Below, one piece after another: positions 54,426 to 63,974 of a stretch of DNA of 64,000 nucleotides. The DNA lies in assembly GCA_029263015.1 (NCBI GenBank), contig JAJCYI010000167.1, positions 23,140 to 87,139 of the forward strand, written 5' to 3'. The stretch's first letter is position 1. Every line of letters begins with the position of its first letter. The stretch comes from Saprospiraceae bacterium (GTDB lineage: Bacteria; Bacteroidota; Bacteroidia; Chitinophagales; Saprospiraceae). The notes below the pieces were generated by a model. It did no database searches, was not told the DNA's origin, and was given only the letters and a program-made list of their open reading frames with translations. A program made the position numbers and the translations under genes.

Positions 54426-54464
54426 CAAAAGTATATCAATTTTTAATACCAAACAAGTATATCA
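54426..54464 (-). promoter_or_regulatory. Promoter and candidate operator of the MazEF-type module
   Basis: On the minus strand TTTG (54450-54453), a 16-bp spacer and TACTTTTG (54426-54433) give a near-textbook Bacteroidota promoter. Two direct TGATATACTT repeats (54429-54438 and 54455-54464) cover it and are a likely binding site for the antitoxin. Confidence 0.6.
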
Positions 54465-54554
54465 TTTCGTGTCCATTATCGTAGCACACAACCAATAAAC
54501 AATGTAAATCAATAGCTGGAGTACCAATTTCAAATTTCCTGATTTCAAAACAGA

Positions 54555-55265
54555 TCAACCCGCCATCCAAAATTTAAAAGCTGCACCAGCCACCAGTAGC
54601 ACCCATCCAAAATAGAAGATCACCTTTCCATAAAACCTGGTGTCCATTTCAAAAGAAAAAAATTTAACACCCTGGTTGTCAATGGTTTTATCTTGCCAAT
54701 AATACCATCCCATACCTACCCCAGCGACCAGAAACAATGGATTTGTCAGGACACCAAAAATTAGGATACAGGTTAAATAGAAAAGCAGTAGCGCGAGGCT
54801 GGCTTTTTTGCCTTTGTGCAATTCCTCATTTATTTTTTTGTTGAAATCTTCGATGTGCTGTTTTGGGATAGGGATGCCCCGGTTGTTCAATATCCGGCGA
54901 GCCACGGTCACATCTTCGACCGTCCATTCATTCGGATGCCTCACCACAGCAATCAATTCTTTATCGTCCATTTGTTGCAGGTGGTGATCCTCGACATAAG
55001 CGGGGTCATTCAATACCTCTTGCCTTAATATTTCATTGACTTTTTTGAAATCTCCTGAGCGGATTTTGATCAGGGCTGGAGGAACAAGGCCGTGTCCAAC
55101 AATGGCAGCATCTAAAAGGGTTTGGCTCTTTTCCAGCCGGTAGGGGATTCTGTTTTCAACCAATATTTGGGCAAACCCCTCTGCGTGCCCCATGCTGTGG
55201 AAATCCCGGTAGAATTCGTAACTACCTGACAGTTCCTTGATATGTTGATCGTCGAGTAGATCCAT
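54555..55265 (-). CDS. Hypothetical membrane protein with DUF2007-like N-terminus
   Basis: The 236-residue protein has a soluble N-terminal half, GHAEGFAQILVENRIPYRLE, reminiscent of small signal-transducing (DUF2007-like) domains. A second soluble segment (ELIAVVRHPNEWTVEDVTVA) is followed by three C-terminal membrane helices (about 150-235). No catalytic motif is visible. Proteins with this layout are common in Bacteroidota and uncharacterised. It is upstream of the MazEF-type promoter and downstream of the M28 gene, with palindromes on both sides. Confidence 0.68.
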   Translation of the reverse strand: MDLLDDQHIKELSGSYEFYRDFHSMGHAEGFAQILVENRIPYRLEKSQTLLDAAIVGHGLVPPALIKIRSGDFKKVNEILRQEVLNDPAYVEDHHLQQMDDKELIAVVRHPNEWTVEDVTVARRILNNRGIPIPKQHIEDFNKKINEELHKGKKASLALLLFYLTCILIFGVLTNPLFLVAGVGMGWYYWQDKTIDNQGVKFFSFEMDTRFYGKVIFYFGWVLLVAGAAFKFWMAG

Positions 55266-55285
55266 ACAGAACGGCGGACGGCGGA

Positions 55286-55321
55286 CGAATTACGGCGGAC
55301 GGAATCGTCCGCCGTAATTCG
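55286..55321. repeat. 36-bp perfect palindrome
   Basis: CGAATTACGGCGGACG, GAAT, CGTCCGCCGTAATTCG. It lies 9 bp after the M28 peptidase stop and 20 bp before the next gene on the same strand; additional GGCGGACG words occur beside it. Confidence 0.88.
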
Positions 55322-55330
55322 TAAATTATC

Positions 55331-57076
55331 CTAATTCGCAAATACCATCCGTTTAGTATCCATTATTGTACCATCCACCACGAGGCTGTAGCTATAAACT
55401 CCAACATGGTTGTAGCCATGTCTGTACAGGATTTCATTATTGCCTTCTTTTAATTCGGTTTTTATTCGTTCTATTTCCTTTCCATCCATATCAGCGATCA
55501 AAATGTAGGCTTCCTTGTAAGGCTGCTTTTCATAAACATTAAAGGCTATGAAGGTTGCTTCATCAAATGGGTTCGGACGGTTCTGGAACAACTCTACAAA
55601 TTTTTCAGGTTCAGGTTCTTTTCTTTCGTCCGTGGCATTTACCTCCGATGGTTTATCCTCTCTTGAAAACAGACTCTCGATTCCATTATCATCAACCGAG
55701 GCGACGCTCACATGTACAAAAGGCGTGATCGCCCATGGGAAAGACAAGTTCGTTTCATTGACGGTAAAGATGGTATCAAAATCATTACTAGCCGCACGGA
55801 CAAAGACCCGGTATTCTCCATAGTTATTTGGATCATCAATAGTTACCGTTACATTATTGTCCCAATAAGTGACTTCAAAATCAGGAGTCGCAGGCCCGCT
55901 GGCTGCCATTCCAGCTGCCACGCCATTCATCACCGCATTCCTCGACAAATAGTTGAAATCCACAAAAAAGCTGTCGATGACGTTGTCGCCATTTGTATCG
56001 ACGCCCAAAATATCATTGGTCGTATGCTGCCGGTCATGATAATTTGGATCGCTCGCATTTGCATTGCCATGCTCGTTGGCGGAAGTAAACCGGATGGCTG
56101 CAAATCCTTGTTGGCGGAATGGGATATGGTCGCCCCCCCTACCCGACCGGTCCTCGCCTGACATAATGGTGACCATCATCGGCACTGCGACTATGTTTTC
56201 GAGTTCTTCCTGATATTCCAATTTTATGAAACGAGCCAATTGTTTGTTTTTTGAATTGTTGAACCCACTGGAAAAGAGCCTCACCTGTGTGCTGTCAATA
56301 TCGTTCAACCCAGGACATCCTGGCGCTGATGCAGTTTCTCCGCAAATGATCCCGCCCACAATATCGTTATTGTAAACAGCATTTATATTGATGTCCTTGG
56401 CCACTGCATATTTTGCAAAAGCATCGGCCCCATGCAAGCCTTGTTCCTCGCCAATCGTTGCCATAAACACGATCGTCCTGTCAAAGGCCAACTGGCTCAT
56501 GACCCTTGCCAACTCTATGACCAGGGCTGTCCCACTCCCATTGTCTTCCATGCCATGCGCCTGGCAATTAATATCATTCCCATTTTCACAACGGCTGTCG
56601 ATATGCGCCTCAATCAGTACCAAACCTGTATTGTCGTCGCTTGTACCGGGCAACACCGCAAAAATATTCCGATACTGCCCTGGCCCGATACCATTGATAT
56701 TCTGATCAAATTGCAGATAAGAAGGGATCAGCCGACCTTCACTTTCAGTACTGATTTGCTGAAACCGATCATACACCCAGCGTCGAGCTGCCCCAATGCC
56801 AGCGGTCTGTGATATGGTGTCTGAATTGGTATTCCGCGTTTCGAAGGAACTCAATTTCAAAAGATAGGAATGCAATGAATCTGTAGAAATGCCTCCATTT
56901 ATTGCCTGAATAACATCATCGGGATGATTGATTACTGTGGAAGGCATGTAATCTTGCGCATCGTAATTACCCAACATGATTTCCTCTGCGAGGTCATTGG
57001 TGGACAACATATTTGATTGTGAAAACAATAAAGTGGAAAAGGCCAACAGGCTGGAAATGAGTAATGATCTTTTCAT
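55331..57076 (-). CDS. Secreted M28-family metallopeptidase with T9SS sorting tail
   Basis: The 581-residue precursor has signal MKRSLLISSLLAFSTLLFSQ. The M28 core shows zinc-site motifs VLIEAHIDSRCENG, AHGMEDNGSGTALVIELARV and ATIGEEQGLHGADAFA, with a later GDHIPFRQQGFAAIRFT. A fibronectin-like region follows (about 390-465). The C-terminal 90 residues begin FQNRPNPFDEATFIAFNVYE and end with a KRMVF-type terminus, as in T9SS type A sorting domains. It is likely an aminopeptidase exported to the surface. All metal motifs are intact. Confidence 0.93.
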   Translation of the reverse strand: MKRSLLISSLLAFSTLLFSQSNMLSTNDLAEEIMLGNYDAQDYMPSTVINHPDDVIQAINGGISTDSLHSYLLKLSSFETRNTNSDTISQTAGIGAARRWVYDRFQQISTESEGRLIPSYLQFDQNINGIGPGQYRNIFAVLPGTSDDNTGLVLIEAHIDSRCENGNDINCQAHGMEDNGSGTALVIELARVMSQLAFDRTIVFMATIGEEQGLHGADAFAKYAVAKDININAVYNNDIVGGIICGETASAPGCPGLNDIDSTQVRLFSSGFNNSKNKQLARFIKLEYQEELENIVAVPMMVTIMSGEDRSGRGGDHIPFRQQGFAAIRFTSANEHGNANASDPNYHDRQHTTNDILGVDTNGDNVIDSFFVDFNYLSRNAVMNGVAAGMAASGPATPDFEVTYWDNNVTVTIDDPNNYGEYRVFVRAASNDFDTIFTVNETNLSFPWAITPFVHVSVASVDDNGIESLFSREDKPSEVNATDERKEPEPEKFVELFQNRPNPFDEATFIAFNVYEKQPYKEAYILIADMDGKEIERIKTELKEGNNEILYRHGYNHVGVYSYSLVVDGTIMDTKRMVFAN

Positions 57077-57769
57077 ATTAGGAGGTTTACAAAGGTGGAA
57101 GTGAAAATTCGTTGCCGACGAAGATACTGAAACTTTAGGGAAGTGGGGAAAAGAGATTGACCTTTGCTGTTCAGGCCGACAAATTCTGGGGTCAGGAGAG
57201 AGGGGTCAGGGATCAGGGGTCAGGGGTCAGTTAATAATCGTTAGCTAATAAACCATCGAATCTAAATTTCTGAATGAACTACCCTGCCACGGTGCGGTCG
57301 GGGAATCAAAGTTGGTTTATTAGTTTCTTCGGCCCAGAACTTCGGGGAATGAATCCCAACTAAGATTAAATGATTTTTGTCAGGAGTACCTCCGTTTCAA
57401 TCCCTGTTTGGTGGTTATTTTTTAATTTAACGTGAGTCTCTGGATAGCAATCTTATTGTCCCGTTAGGGACGGAACATGGGTAGCCAAGCATTTGCAGGG
57501 GTTTTTCGTCGTGCCGTAGGTACGCAACATGGAAAATGTTACGTACCTACGGCACGAAAAATACCGTTGGTTTGGCATTGTTACCCATGTTCCGTCCCTA
57601 GCGGGACAATCAAAGGACAGAAACCGCCATAAGCTCTTGATTGTCAAAGATTATTATCCAAAACTCACGTTAATTTAGTGCACTGTATATTAATTGTTGG
57701 CAATAGTGATAATTGGAAGATTGTATTCCCAGTAATAATACATGATCGAACAACCCAAAAAATAGGACT
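57077..57769. other. 693-bp intergenic region made largely of repeats
   Basis: Contains heptamer-like GGGGTCAGGGGTCAGG words (57189-57233), a degenerate repeat with TCGGGGAATCAAAGTTGG and TTCGGGGAATGAATCCC (about 57255-57385) and a composite palindrome at 57427-57673. A 64-codon minus-strand frame inside the palindrome is not considered a gene. Confidence 0.7.
57427..57673. mobile_element. 247-bp composite palindromic element
   Basis: The outer ends are TTAACGTGAGT and ACTCACGTTAA. Inside lies a 154-bp palindrome (57456-57609) with TTGTCCCGTTAGGGACGGAA on the left and its partner TTCCGTCCCTAGCGGGACAA on the right. Within that is another hairpin (57502-57561) with CGTGCCGTAGGTACG and CGTACCTACGGCACG. 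It looks like one repeat family nested in another. Confidence 0.75.
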
Positions 57770-59218
57770 ATGTTTGGATTAATGCGGCCCGAGCAAAAAT
57801 GTTCCACTCGCACCAATGACCATTACCGTTTCCACCGCATGCACTATTGCGGCACCTGTAAAGCCTTGGGCCATCAATATGGTCACCGGACCAGGTTATT
57901 GTTGAATTTCGATGTCGTATTCCTGGCCGAGATTCTTTCTTCGGTTTCGAATGAAGACCTTTCCCTGTGGAGCTCTGGACTGCAAGCCATCAACCGTTGT
58001 ATGGATCTGCCCGAAATTCCAGGTGAATTACCTTTTTCGCTAAAATATGCGGCTGCTACCAATACCTTGTTAGGTGCCCTTAAACTGGAAGATCATTTGC
58101 AAGATGCACCCGGCGTAAAGGGGCAATTGGCTCAACGATTTTACCACAAAGCTTTTCAGGCATCTTTCAAACAATTTCGTGAATGGGGAGCCGATACCCA
58201 GGTCATCAGAAATTGGATGACAGAACAACTTCGACGCGAAAAGGAAGCACCCACAAACTTTCGTTCACTACACAAAATCCTGACTTATTATGCGGAACCA
58301 TCTGCACAGCTCACTGGCTGGATATTGCGGCATAGCGCCCAGGTGATGGGGAACCCTCAATTACAGGAACCCCTGTTTGAATTGGGTTACCATTTTGGTC
58401 AGTTGATATACATCCTCGATGCTTTTGAAGATGTGGAGAAGGATTGGGCCAATAAGCAATTCAACCCGTTATTACTTTATTTTAGCGCAACAAGAACCCT
58501 CGCTGATCGGCAATTCGGTAAAGCACGTCAGGAGCTGATATCCATTCAGGATTCGGTTATTAGATCTTTGCAAAAACTTCCACTTTCGGTAACTGAAAGC
58601 GAGAAGTATGCAATGCAAATTCGCTCCAACCTGGCTTTACGAATTTACAAAGAAAGGCAGGTGCCATTAGACTTTATAGCTAGCGTTCAATCCGGCTGGC
58701 AGGAAATAATCTCTACAATACCTTCTTTGTCAACTTCTTTATATCGGTTTCATTATTACTTCACATCTCAGATTATTTGGTTGATTCCACTGGCTGCAGA
58801 TTATGCGAGCCTGGGTGAAAAAGGCAAAGTTTATCAATGGCTGGGCATTTTTATCGGATTACTGGTCAGCATGGGTGTGGTGCGAATGGAAATTGCCCGA
58901 CGCAAGGACCGAAAAGCAGGAAGAAGGATGCGAAAGGCACGGCGCAAATTGCGGCGCATTCAACGTTATCAGCGGGTTAAGCAGTTTTTCACAAAAAAAC
59001 GGCCTTGTGACGACTGTGGTGATGATTGTTTTGAAAGCTGCTGTGAAGCCATCTTCCTCGTTCTTCTGGAAGTCCTCTGCCAATTAGCCTTTGAAGCCAC
59101 CAAGAATGGCTGCCTTTATTGTGGGGAAAATATGAGAGCAGGGAAATTATGGCCCTGGTTGGTATTATCGTTAATTGTACTGGCTATTACCCTGTTAGTG
59201 GTTTTTGTTTTGATTTGA
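57770..59218 (+). CDS. DUF5685-like protein with Cys-rich membrane tail
   Basis: The 482-residue protein starts MFGLMRPEQKCSTRT, then MHYCGTCKALGHQYGHRTRL and LLNFDVVFLAEIL, typical of DUF5685. The later YHFGQLIYILDAFEDVEKDW resembles the Asp-rich helix of prenyl-synthase-like folds. From about 330 there are membrane helices, a basic linker (RRKDRKAGRRMRKARRKLRR), a Cys-rich patch (CDDCGDDCFESCC) and a final membrane helix. The function is unknown; the Cys pairs may bind metal. The N-terminal Cys (CGTC) pairs are also present. Confidence 0.75.
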   Translation: MFGLMRPEQKCSTRTNDHYRFHRMHYCGTCKALGHQYGHRTRLLLNFDVVFLAEILSSVSNEDLSLWSSGLQAINRCMDLPEIPGELPFSLKYAAATNTLLGALKLEDHLQDAPGVKGQLAQRFYHKAFQASFKQFREWGADTQVIRNWMTEQLRREKEAPTNFRSLHKILTYYAEPSAQLTGWILRHSAQVMGNPQLQEPLFELGYHFGQLIYILDAFEDVEKDWANKQFNPLLLYFSATRTLADRQFGKARQELISIQDSVIRSLQKLPLSVTESEKYAMQIRSNLALRIYKERQVPLDFIASVQSGWQEIISTIPSLSTSLYRFHYYFTSQIIWLIPLAADYASLGEKGKVYQWLGIFIGLLVSMGVVRMEIARRKDRKAGRRMRKARRKLRRIQRYQRVKQFFTKKRPCDDCGDDCFESCCEAIFLVLLEVLCQLAFEATKNGCLYCGENMRAGKLWPWLVLSLIVLAITLLVVFVLI

Positions 59219-59839
59219 TTTTTTTACGGATGCGGGGCAATCTTTTATCCAAAAATTTGCCTCCCTAATATGTCCGATTTGTTAGGAATGAGGTGAACAG
59301 AAGTTAGTGGATATAAACCCCGGTATTTCTTATCTACAATCCATATAGTCTTTAAATTGCTCCGGAAAATATTTTTTCATCAGTGCATCCCATCTCACTT
59401 TCTGCGCCCTAAGGGCGACATTGTCTTCGTCTATTCCACAGTATATACAAAACCTATATTAGTATTAGTATAAATGGTACTGAAGCCACAAGACAGATGG
59501 ATGATGATGTGGGAAAATGAAGACTGATAAAAATCATCAGCCCTATTGACAAATGTCAATACCTGTTTTTCTATCTAAGCTTAAGTTCAGCTTTGGTTAA
59601 ATATGTCCGACTATTTAACTGTTCTTTTTCTACATTTAGGTGATTGATCTGACTTGTTTCGATTGCTTTTTCTAAAAGAGATACAAGCCCTACAAAAATC
59701 GAAACATTGATGCCTGCTGGATAATAAACCTTTAGAAGTAAAAAGTAAGATATCCCATTAATATGATGAAATTCTCGATATCAATTTTTTCATCCTCTGT
59801 TTTCCAGCTCTTCGGAAAATGATTTAAACTCTCCTTTTT
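59219..59839. other. 621-bp intergenic region
   Basis: No gene is visible. Two TATGTCCGA words (about 59267 and 59603) resemble the ends of the 161-bp element at 10039-10199; the second continues CTATTTAAC. A GCGCCCTAAGGGCG hairpin lies at about 59407. The rest is AT-rich and unassigned. Confidence 0.55.
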
Positions 59840-61387
59840 ATGAATACTCAAAAATTTTACATTCAGTCACTTTTTCCCACAGAACACTTCACCCTTCCGT
59901 TGTTTCGAATGTGGTTTATCATTATACTACTCTCGGTATTCGCAACTGGAAACACGGTAAATGCACAGAACGGGCTACCCGATTTTGCTGATCCTGTAGA
60001 AGACGCCTTTGGTTTATGGCCTCCATCTTCTATTATTCCTGCTTGGATAAGATTTGTAGATATCGATCATGACGATACGCTGGAAGCATTTGCTTTTTCT
60101 TTTCCGCCACAAAGTCCTGCAAATGGTCAGAATCTTGATTATTTTGAGAATATTGGTAGTAATGAAGTACCGGTTTTTGTATTCGTAGAAACTTATCCCT
60201 TTGGCATCCCGGGTAATTCTGTGGATTTCTTTTTTAATTTCGTGGATATTGACGGGGATGGATTAGATGAGCTTTTTTTCTACAGATAGGATGCAAACAC
60301 CCCGATCAAGATGCTGGAAAACACAGGGGTTACTCCGCAGGAACCAAATTTTGGTGATTCTAATTTTATCATAAACCCCTTTGGTATTACGGTGCCGCTT
60401 GGTAGTAATGGAGATTTGCCCGATGGAGTTGCTCCTGTTTTTGGCGACATCGATAATGATGGTGATTTTGATTTGTTTTATGGAGGAACATTTTCAAACG
60501 GCCTTCCAGACGAAGCAATATTCTTTTCAGAAAATATTGACACCTCTGATAACGGTACCGCTCCTCAATTTAAAGATCCTGAAAAAAATCCGTTCGGAAT
60601 CTCAGTCTCACCTGATAATGTAGGTCTTATTCCAATAAACTTTGCGGATATGGACTGCGATGGCGACTTGGACCTATTCCTTTCAGGAGGAGGTTCTCGG
60701 TTTTATTATGAAAATACTGGTACTCCAATAGATGCGGATTTCAGTACTTCTCCACTACCATTGGTCGCACCTTTTAACGGTGGTGCTGCTGGAAGTTTTG
60801 TTGACATCAGTGGTGACGGAGATATCGATTATATTGATGGATACGCCAAGTTTTATGAGAACCTCTCCCCAGCTCCAGTAGCTGATTTTGACACCGTGCA
60901 GAATGGATTGGAAGTCAGTTTCATCGATCTTTCTGCAGCCCCAGCCTCAGCCTCTATTTCAAAGTGGTTATGGGACTTTGGAGATGGGACGACCAGTGAA
61001 GAACAAAATCCAGTACATACTTATACAGTGGAGGGCTCTTTTGAAGTATGCCTTACCGCTTGGTATCATTGTAGAAGTGACGAAGCCTGTATAACCGTCG
61101 GCATTGCGGTAGGAACGCGAGAATCCTATTTGGATGCTGATTTTACACTTTATCCTAATCCGGCCAATGACGAACTCATCCTTGAACTCGAATCAATAGA
61201 ACCGCTCCGGAATCTGGAAGTCATCATTTTCGACGTGCTTGGAAAGCCGGTTCGAAAATGGAGCTACTCATTAATCAAGACTACCATCCAGGAGCGTTTA
61301 AATTTATCTGGTTTGGAACAAGGAATTTACATGGTGAAAGTCCGGACATCTGATAAATTTTTGGCAAAACAGTTTGTGAAAATGTAA
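59840..61387 (+). pseudogene. T9SS-exported FG-GAP/PKD protein interrupted by one stop codon
   Basis: The combined frame of 516 codons has a signal peptide (MWFIIILLSVFATG ending in VNAQ). FG-GAP/VCBS-like Asp motifs follow: FVDIDHDDTLEAF, FVDIDGDGLDELF, FGDIDNDGDFDLF, FADMDCDGDLDLF. Then come a PKD domain (WLWDFGDGTTSEEQNP) and a type A sorting domain (FTLYPNPANDELI, ending KQFVKM). A TAG at 60287-60289 splits it; the same frame continues without shift (60290 onward). Both halves show normal domain structure. It is either a recent nonsense mutation or an error in the sequence. With the stop, only the first 149 residues are made, without the sorting tail. Confidence 0.85.
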
Positions 61388-61835
61388 CACTTTTCAAATT
61401 AATCTTAGTTAGATATGAGAATAGAACGGACGTGAAAGGTTCTTACTGCCCATCATTTTAACAATATGATTCCGAGAAACAACCACCATGTCCAACTCAT
61501 TCTTATTTTATTCACATATTATTTTTATACAACATTTGCTCCAGTTTATTGCAGTAGTCTAATAGTTGTAAAAAGGAGAATGAAACTCGACAATCGTAGG
61601 GAATGGAACTACTTTGAGACTTAGCTCTGAGGTGTCAAATCGGAGTTCTTGATTTCTTCGATGCAGAGAATCGGGGAATCAAGCTCAGATTAGCGTAAAT
61701 TGATGTTTCAAACAAGTTATATTTGACTCAACTTCCGCTGAAGGTCGGCTTAATATGTTCAAACTAAGAAGGTCAAATGTAAGCTATTAGGCTTTGAATA
61801 AGATCCCTCTCATCTGACTCCTGACCCCTAAAAAA
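61388..61835. other. 448-bp intergenic region
   Basis: Holds a degenerate repeat at about 61590-61715 with TCGGGGAATCAAGCTCAG, similar to the region at 57255-57385. A 51-codon frame from 61467 has no support. The end (TGACTCCTGACCCCT, 61815-61830) is of the GGGGTCAGG repeat type. Confidence 0.6.
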
Positions 61836-62585
61836 TCATTCAGTAAACCCCAGCACAGAAATGCCGATTTTAAAAGAAAGGGTAGACAGTGCGCCCCTCC
61901 GCTCAAAATAATTATCGAGCGGTTCTGCCTGTGCTGTTGGCAAATCTTTTTTCACATAAAACGTACCTACATCACTCGACCGATAGCCCATTTGAACATC
62001 AAGAGCAGTTTGGTATGTTTTTTCTAAAACGAGTTTGAACCCAATAGCCGCGCCATAGCTCAAGCCCCAATCAGAGTTCAGAGTAGCTTCGTCAAACCTA
62101 TTGTCATTATCTTCATTCGAAAGGACAAGGTTGGATACTTTGGTAAATGTTTTAGTATAAAACCGGTTCATCCCAATTGAGCCTTCAATATAAGGTTGGA
62201 TGGGTAAATCAACAATCGGTTCATACCGCATTGCCCCGTACAATATCCAAATCTTGTTTTTGGTCTTCTGTACCAGATTCGCCCCATCAATGGAATCCCT
62301 GAAATTTCGTTTAACATTATCATAGGCAAAATCTCCATATCGAAGGCCGATGTCAACCGGCTGGTTTTTCAAGCGGTAAAAAACCGCAATGCCTTTTCCC
62401 AGTATTGTTTGCCTGTCCATTTTATTTTGAAAGTCACCAATTGGAAATCCTATTTCTATTTCAGGTATAATATCGAGAAAGGCCCGGCCACTTGTATAGG
62501 TTGAATCGGAAACGGTATCTTCTTGCGCACCCAAGAACAAGGGAGTTAGAAATGCGGTGATTATTATGCAAATAGATTTCATCAA
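61836..62585 (-). CDS. Outer-membrane beta-barrel protein, 249 residues
   Basis: A signal peptide (MKSICIIITAFLTPLFLGAQ) is followed by alternating amphipathic strands, e.g. KGIAVFYRLKNQPVDIGLRY, RYEPIVDLPIQPYIEGSIG and GAAIGFKLVLEKTYQTALDV. It ends LSFKIGISVLGF, typical of small outer-membrane barrels. No specific family is recognised. It is followed by a TCAGG-type repeat and lies between the broken T9SS gene and an IS element. Confidence 0.75.
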   Translation of the reverse strand: MMKSICIIITAFLTPLFLGAQEDTVSDSTYTSGRAFLDIIPEIEIGFPIGDFQNKMDRQTILGKGIAVFYRLKNQPVDIGLRYGDFAYDNVKRNFRDSIDGANLVQKTKNKIWILYGAMRYEPIVDLPIQPYIEGSIGMNRFYTKTFTKVSNLVLSNEDNDNRFDEATLNSDWGLSYGAAIGFKLVLEKTYQTALDVQMGYRSSDVGTFYVKKDLPTAQAEPLDNYFERRGALSTLSFKIGISVLGFTE

Positions 62586-62813
62586 AACCTTAGGCAGATT
62601 AAACTAATAAATTAAACATTTTGACGTGTTCTTTTTCCTTAATTGAAAACAAGCGGGTTATAAAACGATCGTCAGCAAAGATAATGGTTAATCAATGGGG
62701 GGATTACTCCTGCGAGCCAGAGTCTCCGACAAATTGATAAAGGAGGAGTTTCAAAAATATCGATATTTAGTAAATAAGTTGTGTTATTAATTCCTCCAAG
62801 GGGTTTTAACCAC

Positions 62814-63752
62814 GAAGTTGTTTAAAGTTGCGGATTATTCATATGTGTCTGGATTTTCCTTATGAAAATTTTCATCATCCCCATAATATTCATGGAAATC
62901 CAGGTCGCAGCTAATTTTTCATACCGGACCAACAACCCTTTAAATGCATCCATCCAAGCAAAAGGATGTTCACAAAAAGCCCGTCGTTCATATAATTGTT
63001 CATCAAAGTAAATGTCGGAATCAAAATCCTTTTTCCCCCTTTTGTTCTCCGCAATATTTGCTTCAATGGAACTGCCCCACAAAAAATCTCTAAAACCAGC
63101 AGAATCGAACCCTCCATCACCATTTAAAAACAACCCTTCCAGGCTTATTCCAGCTTTTTTTGCCATTCCGAGAATCTGGTCAAAATAGGTTTCTATTTCA
63201 TACAGGTCATTGTGCTCCCCTGAAATGGGCCTACTGCAAAACAGTACAACACCCTGGTTGTCAACCAAAAAAATGATATTTGTTGACCGGTATTTTTTTC
63301 GACCCTGGTATCCGACTGCTTCCCCGCCCCTGAAAACCCGGGTATGGCTCCCATCGATATTTATACAGGACAAATCCAGGTACATCCTGTACTTTTTCAG
63401 CAAATGGGCCCATGCTTTTTCCCAAGAACCATCCTTGCACCACTTGTTAAAGTGATAATAGACCGCTTGCCATTTTGTTGGAACCTGTCGGGTTATGAAT
63501 TGCTTAACGGGCAGTTCCCGCCATTGACAGCCTGTTTTTAAGCGGTAGAATATCGCTTGGGCAACTTCTAAAATGTCCAGTTCGGCTGTTTTTCCACATT
63601 TCCCTTTTGATAAATGTGGGAGAATTTCAGATTGCAGTATAGTTTTGTCTATCATAATGAGGAATGTTGTTTGTTAAATTTCGCAATTCAAACCTACAAC
63701 ATTCCCTCTTTTTCCAATCATATATTTATTTTACGCAATTTTAAACAACTTC
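62814..63752 (-). mobile_element. Complete IS5-type insertion sequence, 939 bp
   Basis: The ends GAAGTTGTTTAAAGTTGCG and CGCAATTTTAAACAACTTC are inverted repeats with one mismatch. Both flanks are CAC, a 3-bp target duplication, as in some IS5-family groups. One transposase gene fills the element. It sits inside a palindromic repeat. Confidence 0.92.
62822..63655 (-). CDS. IS5-family transposase
   Basis: The 277-residue DDE transposase has the DUF4096-like N-terminal part (IFYRLKTGCQWRELPVKQF), Asp in CINIDGSHTRVFRGGEAVGY, Asp in FLNGDGGFDSAGFRD and Glu in AFCEHPFAWMDAFKGLLVR. The whole frame is intact, without the frameshift seen in IS427 relatives. It should move the surrounding 939-bp element. 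Confidence 0.95.
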   Translation of the reverse strand: MIDKTILQSEILPHLSKGKCGKTAELDILEVAQAIFYRLKTGCQWRELPVKQFITRQVPTKWQAVYYHFNKWCKDGSWEKAWAHLLKKYRMYLDLSCINIDGSHTRVFRGGEAVGYQGRKKYRSTNIIFLVDNQGVVLFCSRPISGEHNDLYEIETYFDQILGMAKKAGISLEGLFLNGDGGFDSAGFRDFLWGSSIEANIAENKRGKKDFDSDIYFDEQLYERRAFCEHPFAWMDAFKGLLVRYEKLAATWISMNIMGMMKIFIRKIQTHMNNPQL

Positions 63753-63890
63753 CACTTGTTCTTTATGTGATTACAAGGGGTTTCAACCCCTTGGAGGAAA
63801 CCTAAAATCGGAAGAAATTTATTACACAGTTTATTTAGTACTACTTGTCACTTTATTTAAATAGACATCTTTCCTAAATAAATTTAAGGC

Positions 63891-63974
63891 ATGGAAACAA
63901 GGATTTTTTTGTCAGACGAGGCATTTTTTGAAGGAATAGCCGAAGCTATTGCTGAAAAAAATAACGAAGTATGA
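63891..63974 (+). CDS. Possible 27-residue small protein at the right edge
   Basis: METRIFLSDEAFFEGIAEAI is followed by AEKNNEV and TGA. It resembles the start of excisionase-like or small HTH proteins of Bacteroidota, but is too short to classify. The stop overlaps the next start as ATGA, suggesting translational coupling. It could also be the truncated N-terminus of a longer gene. Confidence 0.35.
   Translation: METRIFLSDEAFFEGIAEAIAEKNNEV

Larger units (their letters stand above)
62791..63800. repeat. CAAGGGGTTTCAACCCCTTG-family palindrome split by an insertion sequence
   Basis: The left part is 62791-62813 (CCTCCAAGGGGTTTTAACCAC). The right part is 63753-63800 (CACTTGTTCTTTATGTGATT then ACAAGGGGTTTCAACCCC and TTGGAGGAAA). 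Joined with one CAC, they align with the intact copy at 38392-38460 read on the other strand. Confidence 0.88.

Noticed and set aside
57453..57647. 64-codon minus-strand frame
   Set aside because: Lies entirely in the composite palindrome; no protein-like features.
61467..61622. 51-codon plus-strand frame starting MIPRNNHHVQ
   Set aside because: Hydrophobic middle but no signal-peptide logic; extends into a degenerate repeat.
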